A DNA stretch of 64,000 bases from Ruania halotolerans. GTDB lineage: Bacteria > Actinomycetota > Actinomycetes > Actinomycetales > Beutenbergiaceae. Below, piece by piece: positions 1 through 8,252 of this stretch (the stretch's first letter is position 1; each line of letters begins with the position of its first letter). The DNA lies in assembly GCF_021049285.1 (NCBI RefSeq), contig NZ_CP088017.1:3669380-3733379 (forward strand), given 5' to 3'. A program made the position numbers and the translations under genes. Below the pieces are notes generated by a model. The model saw only the letters and a program-made list of their open reading frames with translations, was not told the origin of the DNA and made no database searches.

Positions 1-511
1 GGTCATCCCCCGGTGCGATGGGGATCTCCCCTGCGGTCGCGTCCGCATCACCGAGCAATGCCTCCGGCAACAGATCGGCCGTCGCATACGCCACCGCCGC
101 GGCGAGCACCCCCGCAGCGCTGAGCTCGTGAAGCGCAGCCGCAAGGCCCGCCGTCGCAGGCAACAGTTCCGCACCCGGCGGCAGGGCGAGCACAGCACCT
201 ACCCAGCGCGGGTCCTCCAGCAGGCGTGCGACGGTGGGCCCGGCGTCCTCGCGCACGGCACAGGAGGGGCACACATGCTCGAGTTCGACCCATTCATCCT
301 CGAGCGTCTTCGTACCGTGCAGGACCCGGCGGCGCAGACGTGCACCGTGCTCCTTGAGGACGATGTCGTGCACCACGGCGACGACGTCGGGCCGATCGGT
401 GAGCACACCGAGGAGCGCCACCTCCCGGTCGATCGGGTTGATGGTGGCGAGCACGGCAACCGGGCGGTTCCCATTCTCGGCCGAGCGGCCGGCGGAGGGT
501 GCGGCAGACAT
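1..511 (-). CDS. COG0523/CobW-like putative metal chaperone, degenerate P-loop (3' end outside window)
   Basis: About 170 residues are visible; the gene runs off the left edge. The ATG at 511 has a good ribosome site (GAGAGG, five bases away). The segment [11 protein letters not shown] resembles the cysteine metal motif (GCxxCC followed by xLREDL) of COG0523 GTPases, which often belong to Zur regulons as zinc chaperones. The usual Walker A glycine-lysine loop is absent: the N-terminus reads [17 protein letters not shown], the place where GxxGxGKT would be expected. It is divergent from zinc-free ribosomal protein genes and shares their Zur-like site, which supports a role in zinc starvation. 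It may have lost GTPase activity. The family call rests on the cysteine motif and context, so it is moderate. Confidence 0.6.
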   Translation of the reverse strand, partial: MSAAPSAGRSAENGNRPVAVLATINPIDREVALLGVLTDRPDVVAVVHDIVLKEHGARLRRRVLHGTKTLEDEWVELEHVCPSCAVREDAGPTVARLLEDPRWVGAVLALPPGAELLPATAGLAAALHELSAAGVLAAAVAYATADLLPEALLGDADATAGEIPIAPGDD

Positions 512-535
512 ACGATCCTCTCGATGTGACATTAG

Positions 536-554
536 TGAGAATGATTCCTATTAT
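536..554 (+). promoter_or_regulatory. Zur-box-like operator overlapping the -10 of a leaderless promoter for rpmB
   Basis: TGAGAATGATTCCTA at 536-550 fits the actinobacterial Zur pattern (TGAAAATGATTTTCA-like). It shares TGAGAATG-R-TTC with the box at 10656-10670. A TATTAT hexamer at 549-554 makes a good -10. The rpmB ATG begins seven bases after its last base, so transcription would start at or next to the A of the ATG. No ribosome site precedes rpmB, which also indicates a leaderless message. Confidence 0.65.
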
Positions 555-560
555 GCTTAC

Positions 561-797
561 ATGTCTGCTCACTGCCAACTCACCGGCGCCGAACCGATGT
601 TCGGCAACACCATCTCCCACTCCCACCGGCGTACCTCGCGCAGGTTCAATCCGAACATCCAGAAGCGCACCTACTGGGTCCCTTCGCTGCGGCGACGCGT
701 GCGGCTGCGGCTCAGCGCTCGCGCAATCAAGACGATCGACACGATCGGCATCGAGGCCGCGATCACCAGAATCCAGGCACGAGGAGAGAAGTTCTGA
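561..797 (+). CDS. rpmB: 50S ribosomal protein L28, zinc-independent paralog
   Basis: 78 residues beginning [16 protein letters not shown], the standard L28 opening, followed by [16 protein letters not shown] and a basic C-terminal half. L28 is a large-subunit protein near the exit-site region. Only one cysteine is present, so the CxxC zinc knuckles of the zinc-binding form are lacking. It heads a four-gene run of zinc-free paralogs that replace zinc-containing proteins when zinc is scarce. Its stop overlaps the rpmG start by one base (TGATG). No Shine-Dalgarno sequence is seen; the gene looks leaderless. Confidence 0.92.
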   Translation: MSAHCQLTGAEPMFGNTISHSHRRTSRRFNPNIQKRTYWVPSLRRRVRLRLSARAIKTIDTIGIEAAITRIQARGEKF

Positions 798-967
798 TGG
801 CCAAGAAGAGCAATGACGTCCGCCCCAAGGTCGTGATCCAGTCCACGGCGGGGACGGGCTACCGCTACATCACCGAGAAGAACCGGCGGAACTCACCCGA
901 CCGCCTGGTGCTGATGAAGTACGACCCGCGCGTGCGCCGTCACGTCGAGTTCAAGGAGACCCGCTGA
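797..967 (+). CDS. rpmG: 50S ribosomal protein L33, zinc-independent paralog
   Basis: 56 residues beginning [20 protein letters not shown] and containing [21 protein letters not shown], a clear L33. There is no cysteine, whereas zinc-binding L33 carries two CxxC pairs, so this is the C-minus form expected in a Zur-controlled set. It overlaps the upstream rpmB stop and the downstream rpsN start by one base each (TGATG), which implies translational coupling. It is short enough to be missed by length-filtered gene calling. Confidence 0.93.
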   Translation: MAKKSNDVRPKVVIQSTAGTGYRYITEKNRRNSPDRLVLMKYDPRVRRHVEFKETR

Positions 968-1272
968 TGGCCAAGGCATCGAAGATTGCCAAGAACCTGC
1001 AACGACAGGACACGGTGGCCCGGTATGCACAGATCCGGGCCGAGCTGAAGAAGGCCTCGGTGGACCCCCACCGCAGCGCCGATGAGCGCGAGGCGGCGAT
1101 GCGTGCGCTGCACAAGCTCCCCCGGGATGCGAGCCCCACCCGCGTGCGCAACCGTGATGTGGCCGACGGGCGCCCCCGCGGGCACCTGCGCAAGTTCGGA
1201 CTTTCCCGGGTGCGACTGCGCGAGATGGCCCTGCGTGGCGAACTACCCGGAATCACGAAGTCCAGCTGGTAA
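967..1272 (+). CDS. rpsN: 30S ribosomal protein S14, zinc-independent long form
   Basis: 101 residues, the length of the long C-minus S14 class; the zinc form is about 61 residues with a CxxC-x12-CxxC knuckle. It opens [14 protein letters not shown] and contains [20 protein letters not shown] and the C-terminal LPGITKSSW, all typical. There is no cysteine. It is coupled to rpmG by a one-base overlap. S14 binds the head of the small subunit; this copy should substitute for the zinc form in zinc-starved cells. Confidence 0.95.
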   Translation: MAKASKIAKNLQRQDTVARYAQIRAELKKASVDPHRSADEREAAMRALHKLPRDASPTRVRNRDVADGRPRGHLRKFGLSRVRLREMALRGELPGITKSSW

Positions 1273-1301
1273 TCCACCGTGCACATGAGAAGGAGATCGC
1301 C

Positions 1302-1424
1302 ATGAAGGTTCGCGCCTCACTGCGCTCGCTGAAGAACCAACCCGGATCGATCGTGGTCCGCCGCCGCGGCAAGACCTACGTGATCAACAAGAAGAACCCG
1401 CGCCTCAAGGCCCGGCAGGGATAG
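1302..1424 (+). CDS. rpmJ: 50S ribosomal protein L36, zinc-independent paralog
   Basis: 40 residues starting [20 protein letters not shown] and ending LKARQG. The pattern [22 protein letters not shown]-like tail is the L36 C-minus (YkgO-type) form; the zinc form has CxxC and a CH pair that are missing here. The ATG at 1302 has a strong ribosome site (AGAAGGAGAT). It follows rpsN by 29 bases and closes the alternative ribosomal protein set. Confidence 0.93.
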   Translation: MKVRASLRSLKNQPGSIVVRRRGKTYVINKKNPRLKARQG

Positions 1425-1542
1425 GCCAGCCCTTCAAGCGACGGTGAGTGGGCCCTCGACGTAAGATCTCCCCCATCAAGCAAATCCTTCGAATTGGGGG
1501 CCGTGCGCATGGGCCCGGTCTGAGGAGCGGGTCTGAGGAAAA

Positions 1543-4134
1543 GTGACTGACGGCGGTGCAGGGGTGGGGCCCGAGTCCTTCCGCGCCTCCGGACGGGCCC
1601 GCACCGAGTGGAGTCTGGCCGATGTGGCGAACGGGCTCCGCACCCTCCGGATCGAGGCCGGTCAGCCCTCGTTCGCTGAGATCGCCCGTCGGATCGCCAC
1701 CGTGCGCGCCGAACGCGGAGTTGCTCCAGCAGAACAGCGGCCCGCCCGGGGGACCGTGTACGACTGTTTCCGTACGGATCGTCGGCGCATCGACATTGAC
1801 CTTGTGGTCGACATCGTGCGTGCGCTCGGAGCCGATAGCACCGAAGCCGATCAATGGGCGCAGCGCTGCCGACTCGCGCTCAGCCGAGCCGAAGCCGCCA
1901 CGATGGTCACCGTACGCAACAGATTGCCTATGCAGCGCACCGCCTTCGTGGGACGCACCGAAGAGATGGCAACCGCACTCTCCGAGATGCCGGGCCGCTC
2001 GCCGGGCAACCTCCCAACGACGCCCATCTGGATCTCGGGTATGCCTGGTGCAGGCAAGTCGCGCTTCGCGAGCGAGGTCGCACAGCGGCTCCTCGACGCG
2101 GGGGTCGTCGCGCAGTTCCGCGCAGTCGAGCTGCGGGCCTTCGCCGCGGGCGCGCCGCCGGCCGATCCCGTCGCGAGCCTCGACGCCCTCCTGAGATCGA
2201 TGGGGGTGGCACACCACGCGATCCCTCGGGACCTCACCGCCCGCGTGGAGCTGCTGGCGAGGCACTGCGCGAAGGCGAGATTCGTCGTCGTGCTCGATGA
2301 CGCAGTCGGCTCAGAGCAGCTCGGCGCCCTCCTGCCCGGCCTCCGGAACGCCGTCGTTCTGGTGACCAGCCGAACGGCACCGGATCCACAGACACGCGCC
2401 CGGCACGTTGGCCTCGGTGTCCTCGAGCCCATGGAATCGTTGGAGCTTCTCCGCGCCACGATCGGCACCTCCACCATCGATGCAGAGCAGGACGCAGCGT
2501 ACGCGCTGGCCGATGCGGCCGGACATCTGCCACTGGCGGTCGAACTCACTGCCTCTCGCGTTCTCGCCCGGCCAGACTGGCCACTGGCCGAACACCTTGG
2601 ACCAGTGCGACGCCGTCAGCAGGCGTTACGTCTCGACGATGCCGTGCACGAGACGATCGACCTGTCCTACACGAGTCTGCCCGCCAGTGCCCAGCGGATG
2701 CTTCGCGCGCTAGCAGGTGCCCCACTTGCCGAACCGGATTCGACCGCAGCCGCGGCACTCGCCGACACCTCGGACGCGCAGACCGACCTCGAGACGCTGC
2801 TCCGGCACCATCTGCTGAACGACGCTGGCGGCGATCGCTACCGGCTGCACCCGCTCGTGCGCACCTACGCCACCGAGCGCGGATGGGAAGAAGATCGCGC
2901 GAGTGCGCGCACCGCCAGCCACGTGCGGCTGGAAGATCACCTGATGCTCAGCGCCTGGGCGGCATCCCGTTCGCTGGCCGCAGAGAGCGGTGGATCCGGC
3001 CGGTTCGAACGGTTCACCGAATCTGTACCGACACTGCCGCCAGACGAGGCGCGAGAGTGGTTCGAGAACCATATTGAGGACGTCGTTGTGGCGGCGCAGC
3101 ACGCACTCGGCGAAGGGCGCTACGCCACGGTGATGGCCCTGTCCGAGGGGTGCGCCTGGTGGCTTGCCCGGGCGAGTCGCTACCGGCATGCCGTGATGCT
3201 CACCGAGACGGCACTCCACGCCGCCTTGTCCGCAGGCGACACCACCGGCGAGGCCCTGGCTCGTCTCGATCTCGGCGGCTACCTGGGCCTGGTGGGCGAA
3301 CTCGACACCGCCGAGGCGCACCTCCTGGCGATCCCGCAGGCGCACGACGCTGCCACCGACCCTGGTTTTCACGGCAGCGTCGCCAACCATCTCGCCGGCA
3401 TCGCAGGTGAACGAGGGCAACTCGAACGAGCGGTGCGGCTCTATCAAGAGTCGATCGATCGGCACCGCTGCCTCGGGGATCAACGCAGGACGGCTGCGGC
3501 CTTCGTGAATCTGGCCTACACGTACCGAATGAACGGACAGTTCGATGAATCCGTGAGGACCAACCTCGACCTCCTCACGAACGGCGATCCAGATCCGTGG
3601 ATACGTGCACTCACCCTGTCCAACCTCGCCGATGTCTACGTGGCGCTCGAGGATCACGACGCCGCTTGGGATACCGCCCGTGAGGCGGCCGAGCTCGCTG
3701 AGGAACTGGGGCATGCTCAGGCCACGCTTGCAGCCCAACTCACCATGGTGCGCATTCTCGATCTTCGCGGTAAACACGAGGAGGCACTCGCCCATGGGGA
3801 TCGTGCTCTAGCGGCCGCGCACGATCTCGGACACCCCAGCAACGAAGCCACCGTGCTCTACGAACTGAGCGCGGTGCACCGACACATGGGCGACCTGGCG
3901 CACGCACGCACTCTCGCTGAGCAAGCCCTCGACACGTTGGCAGACGTGGACGACGACTATCAAAGTGCGTTCGCCCACTCCCACCTCGCCCTCATTGAGC
4001 GTGCCGAGGGGAACGCTGCCGAGGCCGCGGAGCACTGGAGTCGCGCTGCCTCCCTCCTCGAGCCGTTCGGCGGGCCGGAACTCGAAGAGATCCGAGCCTG
4101 GCTCGCCGACGTGCGTTCGCCCGAGACTCACTGA
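1543..4134 (+). CDS. HTH-NTPase (STAND/NB-ARC)-TPR regulator
   Basis: 863 residues, GTG start after GAGGAAAA. Residues about 20-110 form an XRE-like helix-turn-helix region (SLADVANGLRTLR...PSFAEIARRIATVR), the style found in actinobacterial AfsR-like and TPR regulators. A P-loop GMPGAGKS lies near residue 166 and a Walker B-like ARFVVVLDDAV near 250, giving a STAND ATPase of the NB-ARC type. From about residue 530 onward there are tetratricopeptide repeats (for example EGRYATVMALSEG, GELDTAEAHLL, GQLERAVRLYQES, GDLAHARTLAEQ). The class couples ligand or partner sensing by the TPRs to ATP-driven oligomerisation and gene control. No obvious target lies beside it; the nearest downstream gene is convergent. 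Specific role unknown. Confidence 0.75.
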   Translation: MTDGGAGVGPESFRASGRARTEWSLADVANGLRTLRIEAGQPSFAEIARRIATVRAERGVAPAEQRPARGTVYDCFRTDRRRIDIDLVVDIVRALGADSTEADQWAQRCRLALSRAEAATMVTVRNRLPMQRTAFVGRTEEMATALSEMPGRSPGNLPTTPIWISGMPGAGKSRFASEVAQRLLDAGVVAQFRAVELRAFAAGAPPADPVASLDALLRSMGVAHHAIPRDLTARVELLARHCAKARFVVVLDDAVGSEQLGALLPGLRNAVVLVTSRTAPDPQTRARHVGLGVLEPMESLELLRATIGTSTIDAEQDAAYALADAAGHLPLAVELTASRVLARPDWPLAEHLGPVRRRQQALRLDDAVHETIDLSYTSLPASAQRMLRALAGAPLAEPDSTAAAALADTSDAQTDLETLLRHHLLNDAGGDRYRLHPLVRTYATERGWEEDRASARTASHVRLEDHLMLSAWAASRSLAAESGGSGRFERFTESVPTLPPDEAREWFENHIEDVVVAAQHALGEGRYATVMALSEGCAWWLARASRYRHAVMLTETALHAALSAGDTTGEALARLDLGGYLGLVGELDTAEAHLLAIPQAHDAATDPGFHGSVANHLAGIAGERGQLERAVRLYQESIDRHRCLGDQRRTAAAFVNLAYTYRMNGQFDESVRTNLDLLTNGDPDPWIRALTLSNLADVYVALEDHDAAWDTAREAAELAEELGHAQATLAAQLTMVRILDLRGKHEEALAHGDRALAAAHDLGHPSNEATVLYELSAVHRHMGDLAHARTLAEQALDTLADVDDDYQSAFAHSHLALIERAEGNAAEAAEHWSRAASLLEPFGGPELEEIRAWLADVRSPETH

Positions 4135-4145
4135 CCGCAGCACAC

Positions 4146-4175
4146 GGCCCCCGCACCTTCTCGTGTGCGGGGGCC
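4146..4175. terminator. Bidirectional hairpin terminator
   Basis: A perfect 11-bp inverted repeat (GGCCCCCGCAC / GTGCGGGGGCC) with an 8-base loop lies between two convergent genes, the TPR regulator and the surface protein. There is no long T run, as is common in GC-rich actinobacteria. Confidence 0.75.
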
Positions 4176-4189
4176 AGTGCTGGCGAGAA

Positions 4190-6124
4190 TCAGGCGGCGA
4201 GGCGGCGAGTCAGAAGGAGTACGGCGCCGAAGATGAGCGCTGCGATCGCCGCGAGTGCGGCACCGACCGGGGCAGCACCGGCCTCCGGCAGGGTCGCCTC
4301 CCGGTCCTCGCCATCGGATCCGTTGTCCGCGCCGTCGCTGCTTGCGCTGGCGTCCTGGTCGTCTGAGTCGCCGTCGGATCCGCTGCCCGATCCCGCACCT
4401 GAATCCGACCCAGAGTCGGCACCGTCAGCCCCGCCGTCAGCGTCCGACCCATCAGCCCCGCCGTCAGAATCAGCGTCCGAGCCATCAGCCCCGCCGTCAG
4501 AATCGGCGTCCGAACCATCGGAGTCACCGTCGGGGTCACCGCCTCCTGCTGCGAGGATCTCGATATCGTCCCAGCCGATGAGGCTCTCGTCCTCGGCGTA
4601 GGCGGCGATCCGGTGTACACCGACCATGTCCGCGGGGAGGGTGACAGTGGTGGTGCCGTCGTCACCGACGGTCTGGGTGCCCAGGTAGACCGGATCGGAG
4701 AAGATCCAGACACCGACACGTTCTCCGGCGAGGTCGGACCCGATGGAAACAGAGACCGTCGATGCCTGGTCGGCAGTCGGAGGCACGGAAATACCGTCCT
4801 CCGCGTCGGACGTCAGCTCGTTCTCGGTAGGAGGCTCAGCCGGGATCTGGGCATTCGGGTCCGGATCCTCCGTGACAACCAGCGTCGCCGAAGCACTGCC
4901 CTCAGCAGCAGTCAGCACCACCGCATACTCACCCGGCGCCAACACCGCCGAATAGGCAAACACCACATCACCAGAACCATCAGCAGCCGCGGACTCCACC
5001 ACGTCACCACCAACCGAGAACTCCACCGACGAACCCGGAGCAAACCCCGAACCCTCAACCGTCACACCCGAACCAGCAACCGCCGACTCCGTCAACTCCG
5101 CAGGCGAAACCACCACCTCCGGCTCATACACCACCGGATCCTCAGTCACCGTCAACGTCGCCGAAGCACTGCCCTCAGCAGCACTGAGCACCACCGCATA
5201 CTCACCCGGCGCCAACACCGCCGAATAGGCAAACACCACATCACCAGAACCATCAGCAGCCGCAGACTCCACCACGTCACCACCAACCGAGAACTCCACC
5301 GACGAACCCGGAGCAAACCCCGAACCCTCAACCGTCACACCCGAACCAGCAACCGCCGACTCCGTCAACTCCGCAGGCGAAACCACCACCTCCGGCTCAT
5401 ACACCACCGGATCCTCAGTCACCGTCAACGTCGCCGAAGCACTGCCCTCAGCAGCACTGAGCACCACCGCATACTCACCCGGCGCCAACACCGCCGAATA
5501 AGCGAACACCACATCACCAGAACCATCAGCAGCCGCAGACTCCACCACGTCACCACCAACCGAGAACTCCACCGACGAACCCGGAGCAAACCCCGAACCC
5601 GACACGCTCACACCCGAATCCGCCAGATCCGACTCCATCACCGAATCCGGCGATACCACCACCTCGGGGTCATACACCGGGGCGTCGGCCTGCGCCGTCC
5701 AGTTGAAGGTGTACCCCGAGCAGCTGATCTCGGGCATCGAGGCGACACCCTGCCCACTCGCGCTACCGTCCGCATTCACCACGCCGCTGAGCTCGTAGTG
5801 CACGCGCTCGCCGCCTTCGCCGAGGTCCCACTCGAACGCGAAAGGCACCCCAGCGGTCACCGCGCTGCTCGGCATTCCGGCCCACGTCATGGGCGTCGGG
5901 AAGAGCCCGCACTGGATGTAACTCTCACTTGCGAAACCCGACATGTTGCCGTTTCCGTCGACGTCGAAGTCGACGGTGGCGCCGGTGTAGGCATCTGAGG
6001 TGCCGGCATAGTGCCCGACGGGCACGGTGGACGCCGCGACACCGGCGGAGGCGGTAGCAACCAGCCCGGCCGTGGCCAGGATGGCGACACCGGCCCGCGC
6101 GAGGCGGGTGCGGATGGAGTTCAT
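4190..6124 (-). CDS. Secreted repeat-containing surface protein with LPEAG sortase-type anchor
   Basis: 644 residues. A signal peptide (basic MNSIRTRLAR, hydrophobic core, cleavage near ASAGVAAS) is followed by a unique N-terminal domain of about 110 residues. Three almost identical 91-residue Ig-like repeats come next (each with VVVSPAELTES, GSGFAPGSSVEFSVGGD, LAPGEYAVVL), preceded by a diverged part-copy, then another beta-rich domain and a very acidic DSDGGADGSDAD linker. The C-terminus is LPEAG, a hydrophobic helix and RRLAA, a cell-wall sorting signal that differs from canonical LPxTG in having alanine. It is likely displayed on the wall, where repeat number sets its reach. No sortase gene is in the window. 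Ligand unknown. Confidence 0.8.
   Translation of the reverse strand: MNSIRTRLARAGVAILATAGLVATASAGVAASTVPVGHYAGTSDAYTGATVDFDVDGNGNMSGFASESYIQCGLFPTPMTWAGMPSSAVTAGVPFAFEWDLGEGGERVHYELSGVVNADGSASGQGVASMPEISCSGYTFNWTAQADAPVYDPEVVVSPDSVMESDLADSGVSVSGSGFAPGSSVEFSVGGDVVESAAADGSGDVVFAYSAVLAPGEYAVVLSAAEGSASATLTVTEDPVVYEPEVVVSPAELTESAVAGSGVTVEGSGFAPGSSVEFSVGGDVVESAAADGSGDVVFAYSAVLAPGEYAVVLSAAEGSASATLTVTEDPVVYEPEVVVSPAELTESAVAGSGVTVEGSGFAPGSSVEFSVGGDVVESAAADGSGDVVFAYSAVLAPGEYAVVLTAAEGSASATLVVTEDPDPNAQIPAEPPTENELTSDAEDGISVPPTADQASTVSVSIGSDLAGERVGVWIFSDPVYLGTQTVGDDGTTTVTLPADMVGVHRIAAYAEDESLIGWDDIEILAAGGGDPDGDSDGSDADSDGGADGSDADSDGGADGSDADGGADGADSGSDSGAGSGSGSDGDSDDQDASASSDGADNGSDGEDREATLPEAGAAPVGAALAAIAALIFGAVLLLTRRLAA
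4861..5679 (-). repeat. Three tandem 273-bp coding repeats in the surface protein gene
   Basis: The landmark CCGGATCCTC recurs at 4861, 5134 and 5407, exactly 273 bases (91 codons) apart. The copies are nearly identical at the nucleotide level, including synonymous positions. A partial diverged copy follows toward 5690. Such identity implies recent duplication or ongoing recombination that could change copy number without breaking the frame. Confidence 0.9.
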
Positions 6125-6293
6125 GGAATCCCCGATACGACTAGGAAAGACGACGGACAGGCGTAGGTCAGCCCCACGCCGTCGTCAGCCTGCGCCATCT
6201 CCGCGCCGGAGTCAGCGATCCCAGACAATCCCGAACAGGCTCAGATCCTCAGGCGGTGCGCCCTGTGCGAGCGTCCCCGTGGCGCTCGTCTGC

Positions 6294-7601
6294 TCAGGCC
6301 CTCGAACGATCCGGCACCAACCGCCCAGCCACCACCGCCGCCAGCAGCGCCACCACGATGCCGTTCACCGGGGGGATCCCCCACGACAGCTCACCAGTCA
6401 CCCATGCCACGAGGGACCCGAGGGTGTAGGCCGCCACGTTCTCCCAGCGCACCGCGCCGACCCGCGTTGCCGCCTCCGGCACACCACCACGCCAGCGACT
6501 CCACCATTCCCCGATCAGCACGCCGCCGACCGGCGGGATGAGGATCCCGAGCCAGCCCAGGAATGCGGGCAACGAGTCGTAGATGCCGGTCACGGCCAGC
6601 AGCGTCCCGAGGATGACACCGCCGATCACGAACGGCTTCTTCGAGGGCGAGTTCGCGATCTCCGCACCCGCCACGCCGAAGTTGTAGGCGGTGTTGTCGT
6701 TCGTGGTCCACAGGTTGCCGATCAGGAACACCACTCCCCACACCACCAGCCCGAGGTCGAAGAGCACCAGCACGAAGTCGGCCTGTCCGAACGCGATGGC
6801 GCCGATCGCACCGAAGAACAGCATCAGCATGTTCCCGATCAGGAAGGCCACCGCAGAAGCACCGAAACCCTGCCGCGGGGTGCGTGCGAACCGGGTCCAG
6901 TTCGGCGCCTGGGTCCCACCGGAGACGAAGGTCCCCACGATGATGGTGACGGCCGCGGCCACCCCCATGGACGCCGTCGGGCGCTGGGCCAGCATGCCGT
7001 CCAGACCGTCGGTCTCGGCGAACGATCGGATCGTCACCCACGCGGCGAGCACCAGCAGCAACGGCACGGACACCACGGAGAGCGCATACATCCCGCGGTA
7101 GCCGAAGTACGCCGTCGCCCCCATCGCCAGCCCCCCGGCGACCATCAACAGCCGGACCACGAGATCGGACTCCCACCCGGCCGCCTGAGCGATCAGTTGG
7201 GCGAGGGTGGCCACGGTCACGCCGTACCAGCCCACCTGGGTGCCGCCGAGCAGCAGCGAGGTCAGGATCGAGCCACGGCGGCCGAACGCATACCGGCACA
7301 TCATCACCGTGGTCAGCCCGGTGGAGGCACCGATCCCGCCGATCACGGCCACGTACACGCCGAGCACCACGGATCCGAGCAACAGCACACCCATCAACGG
7401 CCAGAACTCGAATGCAGCGCCCACCTGCGCCCCGGCGAGCATCGTCGGGGTGAAGAAGGTGAATCCGAGCAGCACCACGGAGAGCGAGAACAGGGATTTG
7501 CGTGCGCCGGGTGGGACGGGCTGTACGGGGTAGTCGGGGTCCACCCCGACGGCGGTGCTCGCCTCGGTCGCGTCGGTCACCTTCGGCGTGGATTCACTCA
7601 T
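6294..7601 (-). CDS. codB: NCS1-family cytosine/purine permease
   Basis: About 435 residues from the ATG at 7601 (MSESTPKV), chosen because it overlaps the preceding gene's stop by eight bases; an upstream in-frame ATG would lie inside that gene. The N-terminal segment VQPVPPGARKSLFSLSVVLL and about twelve hydrophobic helices are typical of cytosine permeases (NCS1: nucleobase-cation symporters). It is co-transcribed with a cytosine-deaminase-like gene, as in codBA. The likely role is uptake of cytosine or a related base for pyrimidine salvage. The exact substrate cannot be read from sequence alone. Confidence 0.82.
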   Translation of the reverse strand: MSESTPKVTDATEASTAVGVDPDYPVQPVPPGARKSLFSLSVVLLGFTFFTPTMLAGAQVGAAFEFWPLMGVLLLGSVVLGVYVAVIGGIGASTGLTTVMMCRYAFGRRGSILTSLLLGGTQVGWYGVTVATLAQLIAQAAGWESDLVVRLLMVAGGLAMGATAYFGYRGMYALSVVSVPLLLVLAAWVTIRSFAETDGLDGMLAQRPTASMGVAAAVTIIVGTFVSGGTQAPNWTRFARTPRQGFGASAVAFLIGNMLMLFFGAIGAIAFGQADFVLVLFDLGLVVWGVVFLIGNLWTTNDNTAYNFGVAGAEIANSPSKKPFVIGGVILGTLLAVTGIYDSLPAFLGWLGILIPPVGGVLIGEWWSRWRGGVPEAATRVGAVRWENVAAYTLGSLVAWVTGELSWGIPPVNGIVVALLAAVVAGRLVPDRSRA

Positions 7602-8067
7602 CGCCGATGTCCTCGTTCCAGATCTCGGGGTGGTCAGCGATGAACGCACGCATCATCGCGATGCATTCGGCGTCTTCGAGCACGATCACCTCGACGCCGA
7701 GCGCCTCGAGGTCGCGGTGCCCGCCGGTGAAGGTGGTCGACTCACCCACCACCACCCGGGAGATCCCGAACTGGCGGATCAGGCCGGTGCAATACCAGCA
7801 GGGCGAGAGCGTGGTGACCATCGTGGTGCCGCGGTAGGTGTGCTGCCGTCCGGCGTTGCGGAACGCATCGGTCTCCCCGTGCGAGGACGGGTCACCATCC
7901 TGGACGCGCCGGTTGTGGCCGCGGCCGAGTACCTCGCCGTCTGCGGAGATGAGCGCGGCACCGATCGGCACCCCGCCCTCGGCGAGTCCGGTGCGGGCTT
8001 CCTCGACGGCGATCGCGAGCCACGCATTCAGCGTGGTCTCGTCCAGTGGCATAGGTGGGCTGGTCAT
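7594..8067 (-). CDS. CMP/dCMP-type zinc nucleobase deaminase (cytosine deaminase-like)
   Basis: About 157 residues from the ATG at 8067, which has CCGGAG five bases upstream; a second ATG at 8052 is possible. The zinc and catalytic motifs are HGETDAF (H-[AC]-E) and SPCWYCTGLI (PCxxC). The second half (FGISRVVVGESTTFTGG, LEALGVEVIVLED) matches yeast-type cytosine deaminase rather than tRNA adenosine deaminase or guanine deaminase. It is cytoplasmic and converts cytosine (or an analogue) to uracil plus ammonia. It overlaps the downstream permease gene by eight bases. Unlike E. coli CodA, it belongs to the small deaminase fold, not the amidohydrolase fold. Confidence 0.82.
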   Translation of the reverse strand: MTSPPMPLDETTLNAWLAIAVEEARTGLAEGGVPIGAALISADGEVLGRGHNRRVQDGDPSSHGETDAFRNAGRQHTYRGTTMVTTLSPCWYCTGLIRQFGISRVVVGESTTFTGGHRDLEALGVEVIVLEDAECIAMMRAFIADHPEIWNEDIGDE

Positions 8068-8190
8068 GAACACTCCGGGATAGCCGAGGCGGCTGGGCGG
8101 GATCTTTCCGCCCACGGTCGAAGCGGGACGATACCGCCTCGATGTCACCACGCGGTTTCCCGCCGGAGCGTGACGTACGGGAACGACAGC

Positions 8191-8226
8191 GCAACGCTAC
8201 TGCCGGGTTGCGGGCAGTAGCGTTGC
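8191..8226. terminator. Hairpin terminator downstream of the zinc-binding lipoprotein gene
   Basis: A perfect 14-bp inverted repeat (GCAACGCTACTGCC / GGCAGTAGCGTTGC) with an 8-base loop lies 27 bases beyond the minus-strand stop at 8253. Confidence 0.75.
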
Positions 8227-8252
8227 AGGGTCGGTCGCTGGGGCTCCTGACC

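Noticed and set aside
1466-1500. CCCCC/GGGGG stem before the TPR regulator
   Set aside because: Only five to six pairs with a long loop; too weak to call a terminator or attenuator.
4861-5679. Possible CRISPR array or satellite
   Set aside because: The 273-bp repeats are contiguous, in frame and have no unique spacers.
4613-5998. Long plus-strand open frame opposite the surface protein gene
   Set aside because: It runs antisense through the repeats, has an Arg/His-rich artefact composition and no recognisable domain; the minus-strand protein has a signal peptide and sorting motif.
6027-7643. Plus-strand open frame opposite codB
   Set aside because: His/Arg/Gly-rich shadow of a GC-rich membrane protein gene.
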